DNA from: Orientallactaga sibirica
Lineage: Eukaryota; Chordata; Mammalia; Rodentia; Dipodidae
Assembly: GCA_036365145.1 (NCBI GenBank)
Contig: JAEOAD010002279.1
Location: forward strand, 4,387,974 to 4,451,973
Direction: 5' to 3'
DNA length: 64,000 nt
Below the pieces are notes generated by a model. The model was not told where the DNA came from, made no database searches, and saw only the letters and a program-made list of their open reading frames with translations. Within the stretch, counting starts at the first letter, position 1. Each line of letters begins with the position of its first letter. Below are positions 1 through 10,956 of this stretch, in pieces. The position numbers and the translations under genes were made by a program.

Positions 1-297
1 TTATGACCTGAGTCAAAGCACAGTGCTTCTGATGGCCCCAAATGACGGGTAATTGCTTAAAAGCAGGACCTACTTACTGAAAATAAGGAAGAGAGTTGCA
101 TGTCTTAGGAAAAGTGCAACTTTTAATCACACCATGTCGGACCCACTGGGTACTCAGCAGTGAAGGTAGTGAGGAAGAGAAAAGATACTGCTGAGGTGAA
201 TCAAACTGATAGCTCACGTAAAATGTCTTAATTCACAGGCAAGGATCAGGAGCAGAATGGCCATAAAGGCATGTTTATTTCAAAAAGAAACACACTT

Positions 298-640
298 CAG
301 CCTGGAATGGTGGCGCAAGCCCTTAATCCCAGCACTTGGGAGGCAGAGGTAGGAGGATCACCATGAGTTCAAGCCCACCCTGAGACTCCATAGTGAATTC
401 CAGGTCAGTCTAGGCTAGGGTGAGACCCTACCTCAAAAAGAAAGCACAGGGCTGGAGAGATGGCTTAGTGGTTAAGGCGTTTGCCTGTGAAGCCTAAGGA
501 CCCAGATTCGATTCTCCAGGCCCCATGTAAGTCAGATGCACATGGTGGCACATGCGTCTGGAGTTTGTTTACAGTGGCCAGAGGCCCTGGTGTGCCCATT
601 CTCTCTCTCTCTCTGTCTCAAAAAAGAAAAGAAAAACACA
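298..640 (+). mobile_element. 7SL SINE followed by tRNA SINE, same strand
   Basis: A B1-like element (298-447) has the usual order of promoter box, GAGGCAGAGGTAGGAGGATC core and A-rich end. It is followed directly by a tRNA-derived SINE (448-640) with A and B boxes and a CT-rich 3' part. The A-rich tail of the first probably served as the target of the second. Confidence 0.85.
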
Positions 641-798
641 GACACACACTCCAAACACTTCCTCACTTCTCAGAGAAAACTCATATTTTCTTTCTGAAAG
701 AAATTTTTTTGAAGTTCAAATGCATAGGTACAGAGAGAAATCCATAACTTACAATAAAGGTTAATATTTTGCCATTCCTCATAAAAAATAATTATACA

Positions 799-950
799 AG
801 CCAGGTGTGGCGGCGCATGCCTTTAATCCCAGCACTCATGAGGCAAAAGTAGGAGGATTGCTGTGAGTTTGAGGCCACCCTGAGACTACATAGTGAATTG
901 AATTCAAGGTCAGTCTGAACTAGAGTGAAACCCTACCTTGAAAATAATAA
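799..950 (+). mobile_element. 7SL-derived (B1-like) SINE
   Basis: Complete monomer from AGCCAGGTGTGGCGGCGCA to an AATAATAATA tail. A GAATT duplication is present in the right part. Confidence 0.85.
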
Positions 951-1177
951 TAATACTTATACAATTTAAGTCCCTTTCCATCTTTCGCCACACTCATTCC
1001 CTTTTTCTCTTCAGAGAAACTATCATTTCAAGTTGATAAACATTTTTCCATTACGTATAAAATACTAGAAATTAAGGAATATGGGTGACGGTGATAGAAA
1101 AATTCTTTGTACTATAATGAAATTTTTCTATAGTTTTGAAATCAATTCAACTAAGAACTCTTTCTTTTTCATTAATT

Positions 1178-1480
1178 TATTTTTTTAATGACAACTTCCA
1201 AAACTGTAGACAATAACCCATGGCAATTCCCTCTCTCCCCCCACTTTCCCCTTCACACCTCCACTCTCCATCATATTCCCTCCCCCTCTCAATCAGTCTC
1301 TCTTTTCAGTTTGATGTCATCATCTTTTCCTCCTATTATGATGGTCTTGTGTAGGTAGTGTCAAGCACTGCGAGGTCATGAATATCCAGGCCATTTTGTG
1401 TCTGGAGGAGCACGTTGTAAGGAGTCCTACCCTTCCTTGGCTCTTACATTCTTTCCACCACCTTTACGAACTCTTTCTCC
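1178..1480 (-). mobile_element. L1 3' untranslated end, antisense
   Basis: The stretch starts with T-rich sequence and TTAATGACAACTTCC. It is clearly homologous to 38890-39150 and 48555-48840 in this window. Read on the minus strand it ends in an A-rich tail, as expected for the 3' end of a truncated LINE-1. The three copies share landmarks such as GTTTGATGTCAT, CTCCTATTATGA and GGAGTCCTACCCTTCC. Confidence 0.7.
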
Positions 1481-1481
1481 C

Positions 1482-1592
1482 TCCTCCCTCCCTTCCTCCT
1501 TCCTTCCTTCCTTCCTTCCTTCCTTCCTTCCTTCCTTCCTTCCTTCCTTCCTTCCTCCCTCCCTCCCTCCCTCCCTCCTTTCTTTCTTTCTT
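1482..1592. repeat. (CTTC)n/(CTCC)n microsatellite
   Basis: Pyrimidine-only tract of CTTC units flanked by CTCC units and ending in TTTC units. It joins the 5'-truncated L1 end to the following SINE. Confidence 0.95.
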
Positions 1593-1593
1593 T

Positions 1594-1761
1594 CTTGGTT
1601 TTTCGAGGTAGGATCTCACTCTGGCCCAGGCTGACCTGGAATTCACTCTGTATTCTCAGGCTGTCCTTGAACTCACGTTGATCCTCCTACCTCTTCCTCC
1701 TGAGTGCAGGGATTAAAGGTATGCGCCACCATACCCAGCTAGAACTCTTTCTTTCTTTATT

Positions 1762-1801
<40 letters not shown>

Positions 1802-1941
1802 TAGGGTTTTTCTTTTTTTCTAGCCCAGGTTTGACCTGGGACTGGGACTATGTACACTCAGGCTGGCCTCTAACTCATGGCGATCCTTCTACCTCTGCCT
1901 CCCAAGCGCTGGGATTAAAGGTGTGTGCCACAACAGCTGGC
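1594..1941 (-). mobile_element. Two 7SL SINEs separated by a (TTTC)n tract
   Basis: Antisense B1-like copies at 1594-1740 and 1803-1941, each ending in GGGATTAAAGG...CC. A (TTTC)n microsatellite at 1745-1802 lies where the A-rich tail of the right copy would be. It is likely an expanded tail. Confidence 0.85.
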
Positions 1942-2356
1942 AAAGAACTTTTTAATTAAAAAAAAATTGGCAGGCAAAAAGTGAGTAGAGAAATCTTTTC
2001 TTAGACCACTATTCCCTGGGAGGGGCAGTCAGGATTAGAAAGCGGACAGACGTTTCTATAGGTGCTGGCAATGTTGCTTCATGTGGAGGTGGTTATGATC
2101 ACACTGTCAAGTTCCCAAGAGGAGTCCTTGGGGCCTGTGTACTTATAATTGGCAATTTCAATATGGTCTTGTGATAAAAAGGAACTCCTCAAAGCCTTGT
2201 CCCTCCCTTGGACTCGAGCCTAGAAGTCTGAGGTGAAGAAGGGCGTGTATATGCTCCTCACTCTTCCCAGCCCTGCCATGTCCCTACCCCCTAGCTGCTG
2301 GCTTCCTCTCTTAGCCTCTGGAAAAGCAGCCATGACAAGGACACAAAAAGAAGCTC

Positions 2357-4140
2357 CTCCCCCTCAGACTCTGGTGTTCTCTACTGTGACGCTCCTCCTC
2401 AGACTCCCCATGTTCCCTACTGTGATCCTCCTCCTCAGACTCCCCATGTTCTCTACTGTGACCCTCCTCCTCAGACTCCCCATGTTCCCTACTGTGATCC
2501 TCCTCCTCCTCCTCAGACTCCCCATGTTCCCTACTGTGATCCTCCTCCTCCTCCTCAGACTCCCCATGTTCTCTACTGTGACCCTCCTCCTCCTCCTCAG
2601 ACTCCCCATGTTCTCTACTGTGACCCTCCTCCTCCTCCTCAGACTCCCCATGTTCCCTACTGTGATCCTCCTCCTCCTCCTCAGACTCCCCAGATCCTCC
2701 TCCTCCTCAGACTCCCCATGTTCCCTACTGTGACCCTCCTCCTCCTCCTCCTCAGACTCCCCATCCTCCTCCCCTCAGACTCCCCATGTTCCCTCCTCCT
2801 CCTCCTCCTCAGACTCCCCATGTTCTCTACTGTGACCCTCCTCCTCCTCCTCAGACTCCCCATGTTCCCTACTGTGATCCTCCTCCTCCTCCCCTCAGAC
2901 TCCCCATCCTCAGACTCCCTACTGTGACCCTCCTCCTCCTCCTCAGACTCCCCATGTTCCCTACTGTGATCCTCCTCCTCCTCCTCAGACTCCCCATGTT
3001 CCCTACTGTGATCCTCCTCCTCCTCCTCAGACTCCCCATGTTCCCTACTGTGATCCTCCTCCTCCTCCTCAGACTCCCCATGTTCCCTCCTCCTCCTCCT
3101 CAGAGACTCAGACTCCCCATGTTCTCTACTGTGACCCCCTCCTCCTCAGACTCCCCATGTTCCCTACTGTGACCCTCCTCCTCCTCCTCAGACTCCCCCC
3201 CATGTTCCCCTCCTCCTCAGACTCCCCTCCTCCTCCTCCTCCTCCTCAGACTCCCCATGTTCCCTACTGTGATCCTCCCCTCCTCCTCCCCTCAGACTCC
3301 TCCTCCTCCTCCTCAGACTCCCCATGTGACCCTACTGTGATCCTCCTCCTCCTCAGACTCCCCATGTTCCCTACTGTGATCCTCCTCCTCCTCAGACTCC
3401 CCATGTTCCCTACTGTGATCCTCCTCCTCCTCCTCAGACTCCCCATGTTCCCTACTGTGATCCTCCTCCTCAGACTCCCCATGTTCCCTACTGTGACCCT
3501 CCTCCTCCTCAGACTCCCCATGTTCCCTACTGTGATCCTCCTCCTCCTCCTCAGACTCCCCATGTTCCCTACTGTGATCCTCCTCCTCCTCCTCAGACTC
3601 CCCATGTTCCCTACTGTGATCCTCCTCCTCCTCAGACTCCCCATGTTCTCCTCCTCCTCCTCCTCCTCAGACTCCCCATGTTCCCTACTGTGATCCTCCT
3701 CCTCCTCCTCAGACTCCCCATGTTCTCTACTGTGACCCTCCTCCTCAGACTCCCCATGTTCCCTACTGTGATCCTCCTCCTCCTCCTCAGACTCCCCATG
3801 TTCCCTACTGTGATCCTCCTCCTCCTCCTTAGACTCCCCATGTTCCCTACTGTGATCCTCCTCCTCCTCCTCAGACTCCCCATGTTCTCTACTGTGACCC
3901 TCCTCCTCAGACTCCCCATGTTCTCTACTGTGATCCTCCTCCTCTTCAGACTCCCCATGTTGACCCCCTCCTCAGACTGATGTTCTCCTGTGATCCTCCT
4001 CCTCTTCAGACTCCCCATGTTCCCTACTGTGATCCTCCGCCTCCTCCTCAGACTCCCCATGTTCTCTATGTGATCCTCTTCCTCCTCAGACTCTGGTGTT
4101 CTCTACTGTGATCCTCCTTCTCCTCCTCTTCCTCCTCCTC
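2357..4140. repeat. Triplet-rich minisatellite, about 45 units
   Basis: The unit is a variable run of CTC triplets, then CAGACTCCCCATGTT, then C/TCTACTGTGAT/CC. Units are mostly 36-42 bp and differ by whole triplets, so long frames stay open on both strands by composition alone. I count about 47 CAGACT landmarks. Two linked unit types dominate: TTCCCTACTGTGATC and TTCTCTACTGTGACC. A few mixed units exist (near 2721, 3160, 3484, 3920). Units at the right edge are the most degenerate. The array lies in the TCEANC2 intron. Confidence 0.95.
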
Positions 4141-4387
4141 GTTAACCTGCAGTTATTGAAAGCTCTCTCTTCCACACAGGCTGGCTTTTTTTGTTCTTTG
4201 GAATGAGCCCATTGCTCCTGGCAATGCACCTGTAGCACCTACTATGTGTTCAATGCTTGGCCAAGCCCGTCACTTACAGTCATCTCTTAAGTCCCCCGCC
4301 TACTGATGAAACACTGACATGAAAGAAAATGGATGAACTGGAGATCCTTATGTTAGGTTAAATAAGCAATCTCAGAAGACAATCATC

Positions 4388-5362
4388 CACCAGGCCTGGT
4401 GGTGCACGCCTTTAATCCCAGCACTTGGGAGAGGCAGATGTAGGTGATGGCTGTGAGTTCAAGGCCAGCCTGGGACTTTAGAGAGCGTTCCAGGACAGCC
4501 TGTGGTAGAGGGACAGCCTACCTCAAAACTAAACAGAAATTAAGAAAGAAAGAGGGCTGGAGGGGGCTGGAGCGACAATATAATGGTTAAGGCGCTTGCC
4601 TGCGAAGCCTAAGGACCCAGGTTCGATTCTCCAGGTCCCACGTAAGCCAGATGCTCATGTTGGCACATGTATCTGGAGCTTGTTTGCAGTGGCTAGAGCC
4701 CTGGCATGCCCATTCTCTCTCTCTGCCTCTCTGTCTCTAATAAGTAATTAAAAAATAAAAATAAAATCTAAGAAAAGAAAGAAAGAAAGATAGAGGGCTG
4801 AAGGGATGGCTTAGCAGTTAAGGCGCTTGCCTACAAAGCCAAAGGACCCAGGTTTGATTCCCCAGGACCCACGTTAGCCAGATACACAAGAGGGCACATG
4901 CATCTGGAGTTCATTTGCAGTGGTTGGAGGCCCCGGAGCACCCATTTTCTCTCCCCCTCTTTCTCTGTCAAATAAATGAATGAAAGAAAGTCATGCATCA
5001 CATTTTGTCTAGATATGTGAGTGGAGAGAGAAAGAAAGAGGGAGTGGAAGGTAGACTAAGAGAGGGGAAGTAGTGGGAACAGGGAGTGTAATGGAATATA
5101 TATGACATGAACGCCAAAACAACTTGGAGGGAGAATGGAAGAGGGTGGTGAATAAGAAGTATCAGAGGCTGGAGAGATGGCTCAAAGGTTAAGGCACTTG
5201 CCTGCAAAGCCTAATGACCCGGGTTCAATTCCCCAGGACCCATGTAAAGCCAAATGCACAAAGTGGAACATGCGTCTAGAGTTCATTTGCAGCCGCTAGA
5301 GGCCCTGATGCACCCGTTCACTGTGTCTCTATCTCTCTCTGCTTGCAAATAAATAAAGTTTT
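4388..5362 (+). mobile_element. SINE cluster: one 7SL, three tRNA SINEs
   Basis: A B1-like copy (4390-4535) is followed by tRNA SINEs at about 4554-4770, 4796-4985 and 5166-5362, all in the same direction. The second has a duplicated head (GGCTGGAGGGGGCTGGAG). Between them are short GAAA and GAAT tail remnants. Confidence 0.85.
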
Positions 5363-5365
5363 TAA

Positions 5366-5557
5366 AAAATATTTTATTAATTTGAGAGAAAGAGGGGAGA
5401 GAGAGAATGGGCATACCAGGGCCTCCAGCTGTTGCAAATGAACTCCAGAGGCATGAACCCGCTTGTGCAGCTGGCTTATGTGGATCCTGGAGAATCGAAC
5501 CAGGGTCCTCCGGTTTTGCAGGCAAATGCCTTAACCTGTAAGCCATCTCTCCAGCCC
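5366..5557 (-). mobile_element. tRNA-derived SINE
   Basis: Full antisense copy that faces the preceding plus-strand copy tail to tail. It runs from TTTGAGAGAAAGAGG to AGCCATCTCTCCAGCCC. A tail-to-tail pair like this could form an RNA hairpin. Confidence 0.85.
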
Positions 5558-5581
5558 ATTTTTTTTTAAAACTATCATGAT

Positions 5582-5945
5582 GTATTGTGGTAGTTTGATT
5601 CAGGTGTCGCCCATGAACAGCTGTTCTGAACGCTAGGTTCCCCAGCTGATGGCAATTGGTAATTAACGCTTCCTGGAAATGGTGTGCTGTTGGGGGCGGG
5701 CTTATGGGTGTTATAGAGCCAGTTTCCCCTTGCCAGTGTTTGGTACGCTCTCCTGATCCTGTTGACCATCTGATATTGGCCAGGGGGTGATGTCCACCCT
5801 CTGCTCATGGAATTTGTTTTCCCTGCCATTGTGGAGCTTCCCCTTGAGTCTGTAAGCCAAAATAAACTTTTTTTTTTTTTTTTTTTTTGACAAGCTGCTC
5901 TAGTTCGGGTGATTTCTGCCAGCAATGCGAACCTGACTGTAACAT
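5582..5945 (+). mobile_element. URR1-like rodent interspersed repeat
   Basis: A non-SINE block that includes GTTTGATTCAGGTGTC, GGGGGCGGGCTTATGGG, CTGTAAGCCAAAATAAA and CCAGCAATGCGAACCTGACTG. From memory this matches a rodent nonautonomous hAT-type repeat (URR1 group). The two ends show only weak inverted similarity by eye, so the class assignment is tentative. An internal T-run follows the AATAAA-like string. Confidence 0.45.
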
Positions 5946-5966
5946 ATATGTATGCAAACATATAAC

Positions 5967-6514
5967 TATGGGCAGGAGAGATGGCTTAGCGGTTAAGGCA
6001 TTTGCCTGCAAAGCCAAAGAATCCCGGTTTGATTCTCCAGGACCCAGGTAGGCCAGATGCCCAAGGAGGCGCATGCATCTGGAGTTCATTTGCAGTGGCT
6101 GGAGGCCCTGGCATGCCATTCTCTCTCTCTGTCTCTTTCTCTCAAATAAATAAGGGCTGGAGGGATGGCTTAGCGGTTAAGGCATTTGCCTGCAAAGCCA
6201 AAGGACCCAGGTTCAATTCCCCAGGACCCATGTTAGCCAGCTGCACGTGGTGGCGCATGCGTTTGTTTGCAGTGCCTGGAGGCCCTGGCGTGCCCATTCT
6301 CTCTCTCTCCCTCTTTCCCTATCAAATAAATAAATAATTTTTTAAAAATAAATAAAATGAGGGCTGGAGAGATGGCTTAGCGGTTAAGCGCTTGCCTATG
6401 AAGCCTAAGGACCCCGGTTCAAGGCTCGATTCTCCAGGACCCACGTAAGCCAGATGCACAAGGGGGTGCATGCATCTGGAGTTCGTTTGCAGTGGCTGGA
6501 GGCCCTGGCGCACC

Positions 6515-6566
<52 letters not shown>

Positions 6567-6838
6567 ACCTGCCTATTTCTGTATCTCTCTCTCTCAAATA
6601 AATAAATAAATAAATAAATAAAATATTTAAAAAATAAATAAAATGAGCCGGGCGTGGTGGTGCACGCCTTTAATCCCAGCACTCGGGAGGCAGAGGTAGG
6701 AGGATAGCCGAGAGTTCGAGGCCACCCTGAGACTACGTAGTTAATTCCAGGTCAGCCTGGACCAGAGTGAGACCCTATCTCACAAAACCAAAAATAAATA
6801 AATAAATAAAAAATAAATAAATAAAATATTAAAAAACA
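5967..6838 (+). mobile_element. Three tRNA SINEs and one 7SL SINE, head to tail
   Basis: tRNA SINEs lie at 5970-6150, 6155-6345 and 6360-6625, then a B1-like copy at 6645-6790 with an AAAT-rich tail to 6838. The third tRNA copy has a (CT)n run of about 40 bp and a (AAAT)n tail. Each copy appears to have inserted into the A-rich tail of its left neighbour. Confidence 0.85.
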
Positions 6839-7334
6839 TATAATGGAGCTCATTATTCTGAATGCTGACTGGGGCAACTCACTTCACACAGACTCTGCAG
6901 GGATCCCATGGTCTTCCTAAAAATGTTAACGCTGCTACTATACAAGTCAACTCCCGGCCAGCCAGTAATTTCTCCTATGATTACCTACATCTGTGCTTTA
7001 AAAAAAAAAATCCCAAGCACAATAGTCTTTCCAAGGGAGCTACTTCTTCCTCTGGCATCACCCAGTATTGTCTTTGGACTTTCTCCGAGTACAGATCTGG
7101 CCTCTTTTTTTGATTAGTTCTAGAAAGTTCTCCAAGTGCAACACACACTGTCTACAAAGGAATCCCCTGTCCTCTCTCCCTTTAACGTCAACCTTCTTTA
7201 GAGCGCATGCAGGGTTCAGGATTCTAAAACTGGTTCTCGTGTGTGGCCTTCGATAGTTCTAACAGGCATGTCCAACCTTTTGACACTGTGACAACACACT
7301 GTCACTTACACAGTTCGCACTCAAGAACCATTTG

Positions 7335-7498
7335 AGGGCTGGAGAGATGGCTTAGTGGTTAAGGCGTTTGTCTGCGAAGCCTAAGGACCCTGGTTCGATT
7401 CTCTAGGCTACAGGCCCTGGTGCGCCCATTCTCTCTCTCTCTCTTTCCCTCTCTCTGTCCCTAATAAATAAATAAATAAAAATAAATAAAATCTTTTA
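7335..7498 (+). mobile_element. tRNA-derived SINE with internal deletion
   Basis: The tRNA head is complete. The copy then jumps from the B-box region to the AGGCCCTGGTGCGCCC segment, so the middle of the body is lost. Confidence 0.8.
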
Positions 7499-7596
7499 AA
7501 AAAAGAACCGTTTGAGTTACAATAAAAAACCATGGGTATTTTTTTGTGTGTGTTTTTTTTTTTTTTTTGGAGGGGGCACCCAGAATTTTTTTTTTG

Positions 7597-8196
7597 GTAA
7601 TTTTTTTATGAGAGGGGGAGAGAGAGAATTGGCATGCCAGGGCCTCCAGCCACTGCAATCGAACTCCAGATGTGCACGCCACCTTGCATGCATGTGCGAC
7701 CTTGTGTGCTTGCGTCACCTGTGCGTCTGGCTTACGTGGGACCTGGAGAGTAAAACGTGGGTCCTTAGGCTTCACAGTCAAGAACCTTAACCACTAAGCC
7801 ATCTCTCCAGCCCTGTCTGCCCTTTCTTTTCAGGTGAGGAGCCCAAGGCCCACAGAGGGAGCAAGGAGAGAGAGAGAGAGAAAGAATGGGTGCACCAGGG
7901 CCTCTAGCTACTATAAATGAACTCCAAATGCATGTGCCACTTTGGGTATCTGGCTTTATGTGGGTACTGGGGAATCAAACCCAGGTCGTTATGTTTTGCA
8001 GAAAAGTGCCTTAACTTAACATCTCCCCAGCCCCTGTGGACTCAATTTTTTTCCTTTAGTTTTTTTTGTTTTGTTTTTTGAGGTAGGGTCTCACTCTAAC
8101 TCAGGCTGACCTGGAATTCACTATGTACTCCCAGAGATCCTCCTACCTCTGCCTCCCCAGTGCTGGGATTAAAGGCGTGCGCCACCACGACCGACT
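7597..8196 (-). mobile_element. Two tRNA SINEs and one 7SL SINE, antisense
   Basis: tRNA SINEs at 7597-7815 and 7868-8033, and a B1-like copy at 8065-8196. The first has a longer body with repeated GTGCGACCTTGTG and GCGTCACCTGTGCG segments, a variant also seen at 17105-17318 and 47952-48144. Confidence 0.85.
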
Positions 8197-8217
8197 ATCA
8201 TTTTTAAAGATTACTTT

Positions 8218-8345
8218 CCAGCCAGGCGTGGTGGCGCACGCCTTTAATCCCAGTAGTTGGAAGGCAGAGGTAGGAGGATCTTTGAGAGTTCGAGGCCACC
8301 CTGAGACTACATAGTGAATTTCAGGTCAGCCTGAGCTACAGTGTG
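8218..8345 (+). mobile_element. 7SL-derived SINE, 3' end lost
   Basis: The copy starts at CCAGGCGTGGTGGCGCACG and stops after AGCCTGAGCTACAGTG, without an A-tail. A short GT/GC-rich repeat follows at 8405-8440. Confidence 0.8.
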
Positions 8346-8579
8346 TGGTCTAATGTAGTAGAGCTGACTCATTTTCCATCTAAGACCCTTAGAAGGTTGT
8401 AATCGTGTGTGTATGTGTGTGTATGTGTGTGTGTGCGTAGATGTGCACGAGTATATGTGCACACGTGCATACTCCCAGGCACACGTAGAGGCCAAAAGAG
8501 AATGTGGTATGTCTTTCTCTATCACCCACATGTTTCCCTGTTACATTTTCTCATCAACCTAGAGCCGCTGGTTTTTCAG

Positions 8580-9366
8580 TCAGACTGGCTGACCAGCAAG
8601 CCCCTTACATCGGACCTGGAGAGTCGAACCTGAGTCCTCAGGCTTCACAGGCATGTGCCTTAACAGCTAAGCCATCCCTCCAGCCCAAGATTGCAATCTT
8701 AACGCTGTTTTCTTGGACTAGTGGGTGGAATTTTTCTGGCTCATTCTTCATGAGCAACGCAGCTGTATTTTGGTTCCCAACTTCACGGTGAGGGGGAGGG
8801 CCAGATCTAGGTCCTCTGGGATTCAGCCTAAGACCTGTCCTCATGCTGACCTTGAATCCCCAGCCCCTAAGCATGACATCTGGTTTCCATATTCCCTGAA
8901 CTACTTGGTTTCAATATCCTGTCTCTCTCTCTCACTTTTTTTGGTTTTCAAGGTAGGGTCTCACTCTAGCCCAAGCTGACCTGGAATTCACTCTGTATTT
9001 TCAGGGTAGCCTCGAACTCACAGTGATCCTCCTACCTCTGCCTCCCAAGAACTGGGATTAAAGGCATGCGGCTTTAATTTCCTGTCTCTTTTTGGCACTT
9101 TAGAACTTCCTTTTTTCACTTGCAAGCTCACCTGTATTGGAGGCATTTAAAAAAAATTTCATTTTTATTTATTTATTTAAGAGAGAGGCAGATAGAAGAG
9201 ACATAGAGAAAGAGAGAATGGGTGCACCAGGGCCTCTAGCCACTGCAAATGAACTCAATGCATACGCCACCTTGCACATCTGGCTTACGTGGGGCCTGGG
9301 GAATTGAATCTGGGTCCTTGGGCTTTGCAGGCAAGCGCTTTAACTGCTAAGCCATCTCTCCAGGCC
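8580..9366 (-). mobile_element. tRNA SINE fragment, 7SL SINE, tRNA SINE
   Basis: A truncated tRNA SINE head (8580-8686), a B1-like copy (8935-9073) and a nearly complete tRNA SINE (9150-9366), all antisense. Sequence between them (8690-8930) is unassigned. Confidence 0.8.
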
Positions 9367-9489
9367 CCTGGAGGCATTTTTTAACCTAGCATCTTGCATG
9401 GATGCTGGAAATCCCAACTTTGAAAATACTAGATAACATCATCACTTATTCCTTACTAGAGTTTTCCAAAACATAGAATCAGATTTGGA

Positions 9490-9624
9490 GCCGGGTGTGG
9501 TGGCACGTGCCTTTAATCCCAGCAACTCAGGAGGCAAAGGTAGGAGGATTGCCAAGAGTTCGAGGCCACCCTGAGACTAATAGTGAATTCCAAGTCAGCC
9601 TGGGCCAGAATAAGACCCTACCTC

Positions 9625-9659
<35 letters not shown>

Positions 9660-9772
9660 AGGAAGGAGGGAGGGAAGGGGAGGAGGGAGGGAGGGAGGGG
9701 AGGGAGGAGGGAGGGAGGGAGGGAGGGAGGGAGGGAGGGAAGGAGGGAAGGAGGGAAGGAGGGAGGGAGGGA

Positions 9773-9803
<31 letters not shown>

Positions 9804-9827
9804 GGGAGGGAGGGAGGGAGGGAAGGG
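9490..9827 (+). mobile_element. 7SL SINE with long purine-only tail
   Basis: The SINE occupies 9490-9625. Its tail has expanded into about 200 bp made only of purines: GAAA, GGAA and GGGA units to 9827. The strict purine/pyrimidine strand asymmetry could allow triplex (H-DNA) formation. Confidence 0.9.
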
Positions 9828-9828
9828 G

Positions 9829-10325
9829 AAGCTGGAGAGATGGCCTAGTGGATAAGGGGACCTGTGAAGGCACCTAAGGACCCAGGCTGGTTCCCCAGTA
9901 CCCACATAAGCCAGATGCACAAGGTGGCTTATGTGTCTGGAGTTTATTTGCAGTGGTTGAAGGCCCTGGTGTGCTCATTCTCTCCCTCTCTCTGTCTCTA
10001 TCTGCCTCTCTCTCTCTCTCTCTCTCTAATTTCCTCCTACTTCTGCCTCCCGAGTGCTGGGATTAAAGACATGTACAACCATGCCCAGCTCTAATTAAAT
10101 ATTTTTAAAAAAGAGGGCTGGAGAGATGGCTTAACAGTTAAAGCATGTGCCTGCAAAGCCTAAGGACCCAGGCTTGATTCTGGAGGTCCCACATAAACCA
10201 GATGCACCAGGTGGCACATGCATCTGGAGTTCCTTTGCAGTGGTTACAGGCCCTGCTTCACCCAATTCTCTCTCTCTTTCTCTCCCTTTCTCTGTAGCTA
10301 ATAAATAAATAAATAAAATTTAAAA
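9829..10325 (+). mobile_element. Two tRNA SINEs with a 7SL fragment
   Basis: tRNA SINEs at 9829-10028 and 10115-10322. Between them is the 3' half of an antisense B1-like element (10029-10091). Confidence 0.8.
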
Positions 10326-10518
10326 ATAATCATATTTTGTACTTTAACATTCCCAACAGGCAAAACTTTTAACCAAAGCTGAGGAGGGGTTGTTATAGTC
10401 ACTAGCAAATATACCCTAAAGGCGGAGTAAAGTACAGTGTTGCAGGGGCAGAGGAATTGATAAACAGAAGTCTGTAGAAGGTATGTGGGAAAGAGAAGGA
10501 ATTAAGAAGCCCTGAATC

Positions 10519-10675
10519 ACCGGGTGTGGTGGTGCACGCCTTTAATCCCAGCACTTGGGAGGCAGAGGTAGGAGGATAGCCAAAAGTTTGAAGCCACCCT
10601 GAGAGCACGTAGTGAATTCCAGGTCAGCCTGAGATAGAGTGAGACCCTACCTGGAAAAAAAAAAAAAAAAAAAAA
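10519..10675 (+). mobile_element. 7SL-derived SINE beside the TCEANC2 exon
   Basis: Complete B1-like copy with a 20-base A run. It lies about 120 bp downstream of the TCEANC2 donor site, in the intron, antisense to the gene. AGAAGCCCTGAAT appears on both sides (about 10505 and 10678), a clear target-site duplication. Confidence 0.85.
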
Positions 10676-10797
10676 GAAGAAGCCCTGAATGGCAGCATAG
10701 CCAGGAATAATTCATGGTCCCTCATGAGAAAGTTTTGCCTGAATCTTGCTATCACAGTCCCTTGCACATTTTTCTCTAGTCCCCGGTCCCTTCTCAC

Positions 10798-10899
10798 CTT
10801 CAGAGATTCGATCGTGGCTTGCTTGTAAACCTTTCCACTAGAATCTTTCTTCTGTGGGCTGTTCTGGATTCTAGGCGTTCGAATGACGAATTTATCCAT
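10798..10899 (-). CDS. TCEANC2: TCEANC2 start-codon exon (partial gene)
   Basis: TCEANC2 is a nuclear protein with a TFIIS N-terminal-like domain, presumed to act in transcription. Its molecular role is little known. The exon reads 34 codons from ATG (complement of 10897-10899), beginning MDKFVIRTPRIQNSPQKK and ending IESLK. I recognise this as the conserved N terminus of TCEANC2. It ends in phase 0 at a good donor, AAG|GTGAG (10798/10797). Past the donor the reading continues as intron-encoded nonsense. The helical domain is encoded farther left, outside the window. The upstream side has a candidate acceptor, CTTGAACAG, near 10942, immediately beside a SINE. The head-to-head position with TMEM59 matches the known gene order in mammals. 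Confidence 0.9.
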
Positions 10900-10956
10900 C
10901 GTGACAGGGCTCCAACTACGACCGGGTGCTTAAGGTGTCCTCTGTTCAAGAAACAG

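Larger units (their letters stand above)
1..10797 (-). other. TCEANC2: TCEANC2 intron after the start-codon exon (partial)
   Basis: Because the TCEANC2 start-codon exon ends at 10798 with a GT donor and the gene is read on the minus strand, everything to the left should be its next intron. I looked for the following coding exons, which encode the helical TFIIS N-terminal-like domain, and saw none, so they lie beyond the left edge. Non-repeat stretches (1-297, 950-1177, 1945-2350, 4140-4385, 6840-7330, 9370-9485) show no long convincing frame. The rest is SINE, L1 and simple repeat, listed separately. Confidence 0.7.

Noticed and set aside
448..640. tRNA genes suggested by A and B boxes
   Set aside because: All such boxes occur within SINE heads followed by the SINE body. 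No cloverleaf with a proper 3' acceptor stem and T-run terminator was seen.
2233..4060. Long open frames on both strands in the CTC-rich region
   Set aside because: They come from a minisatellite whose units are multiples of three. The products are low-complexity repeats (LLLLRLPMFPTV) without domain or start context.
1..10790. Further TCEANC2 exons
   Set aside because: No minus-strand frame resembles the helical domain sequence. The intron simply continues past the left edge.
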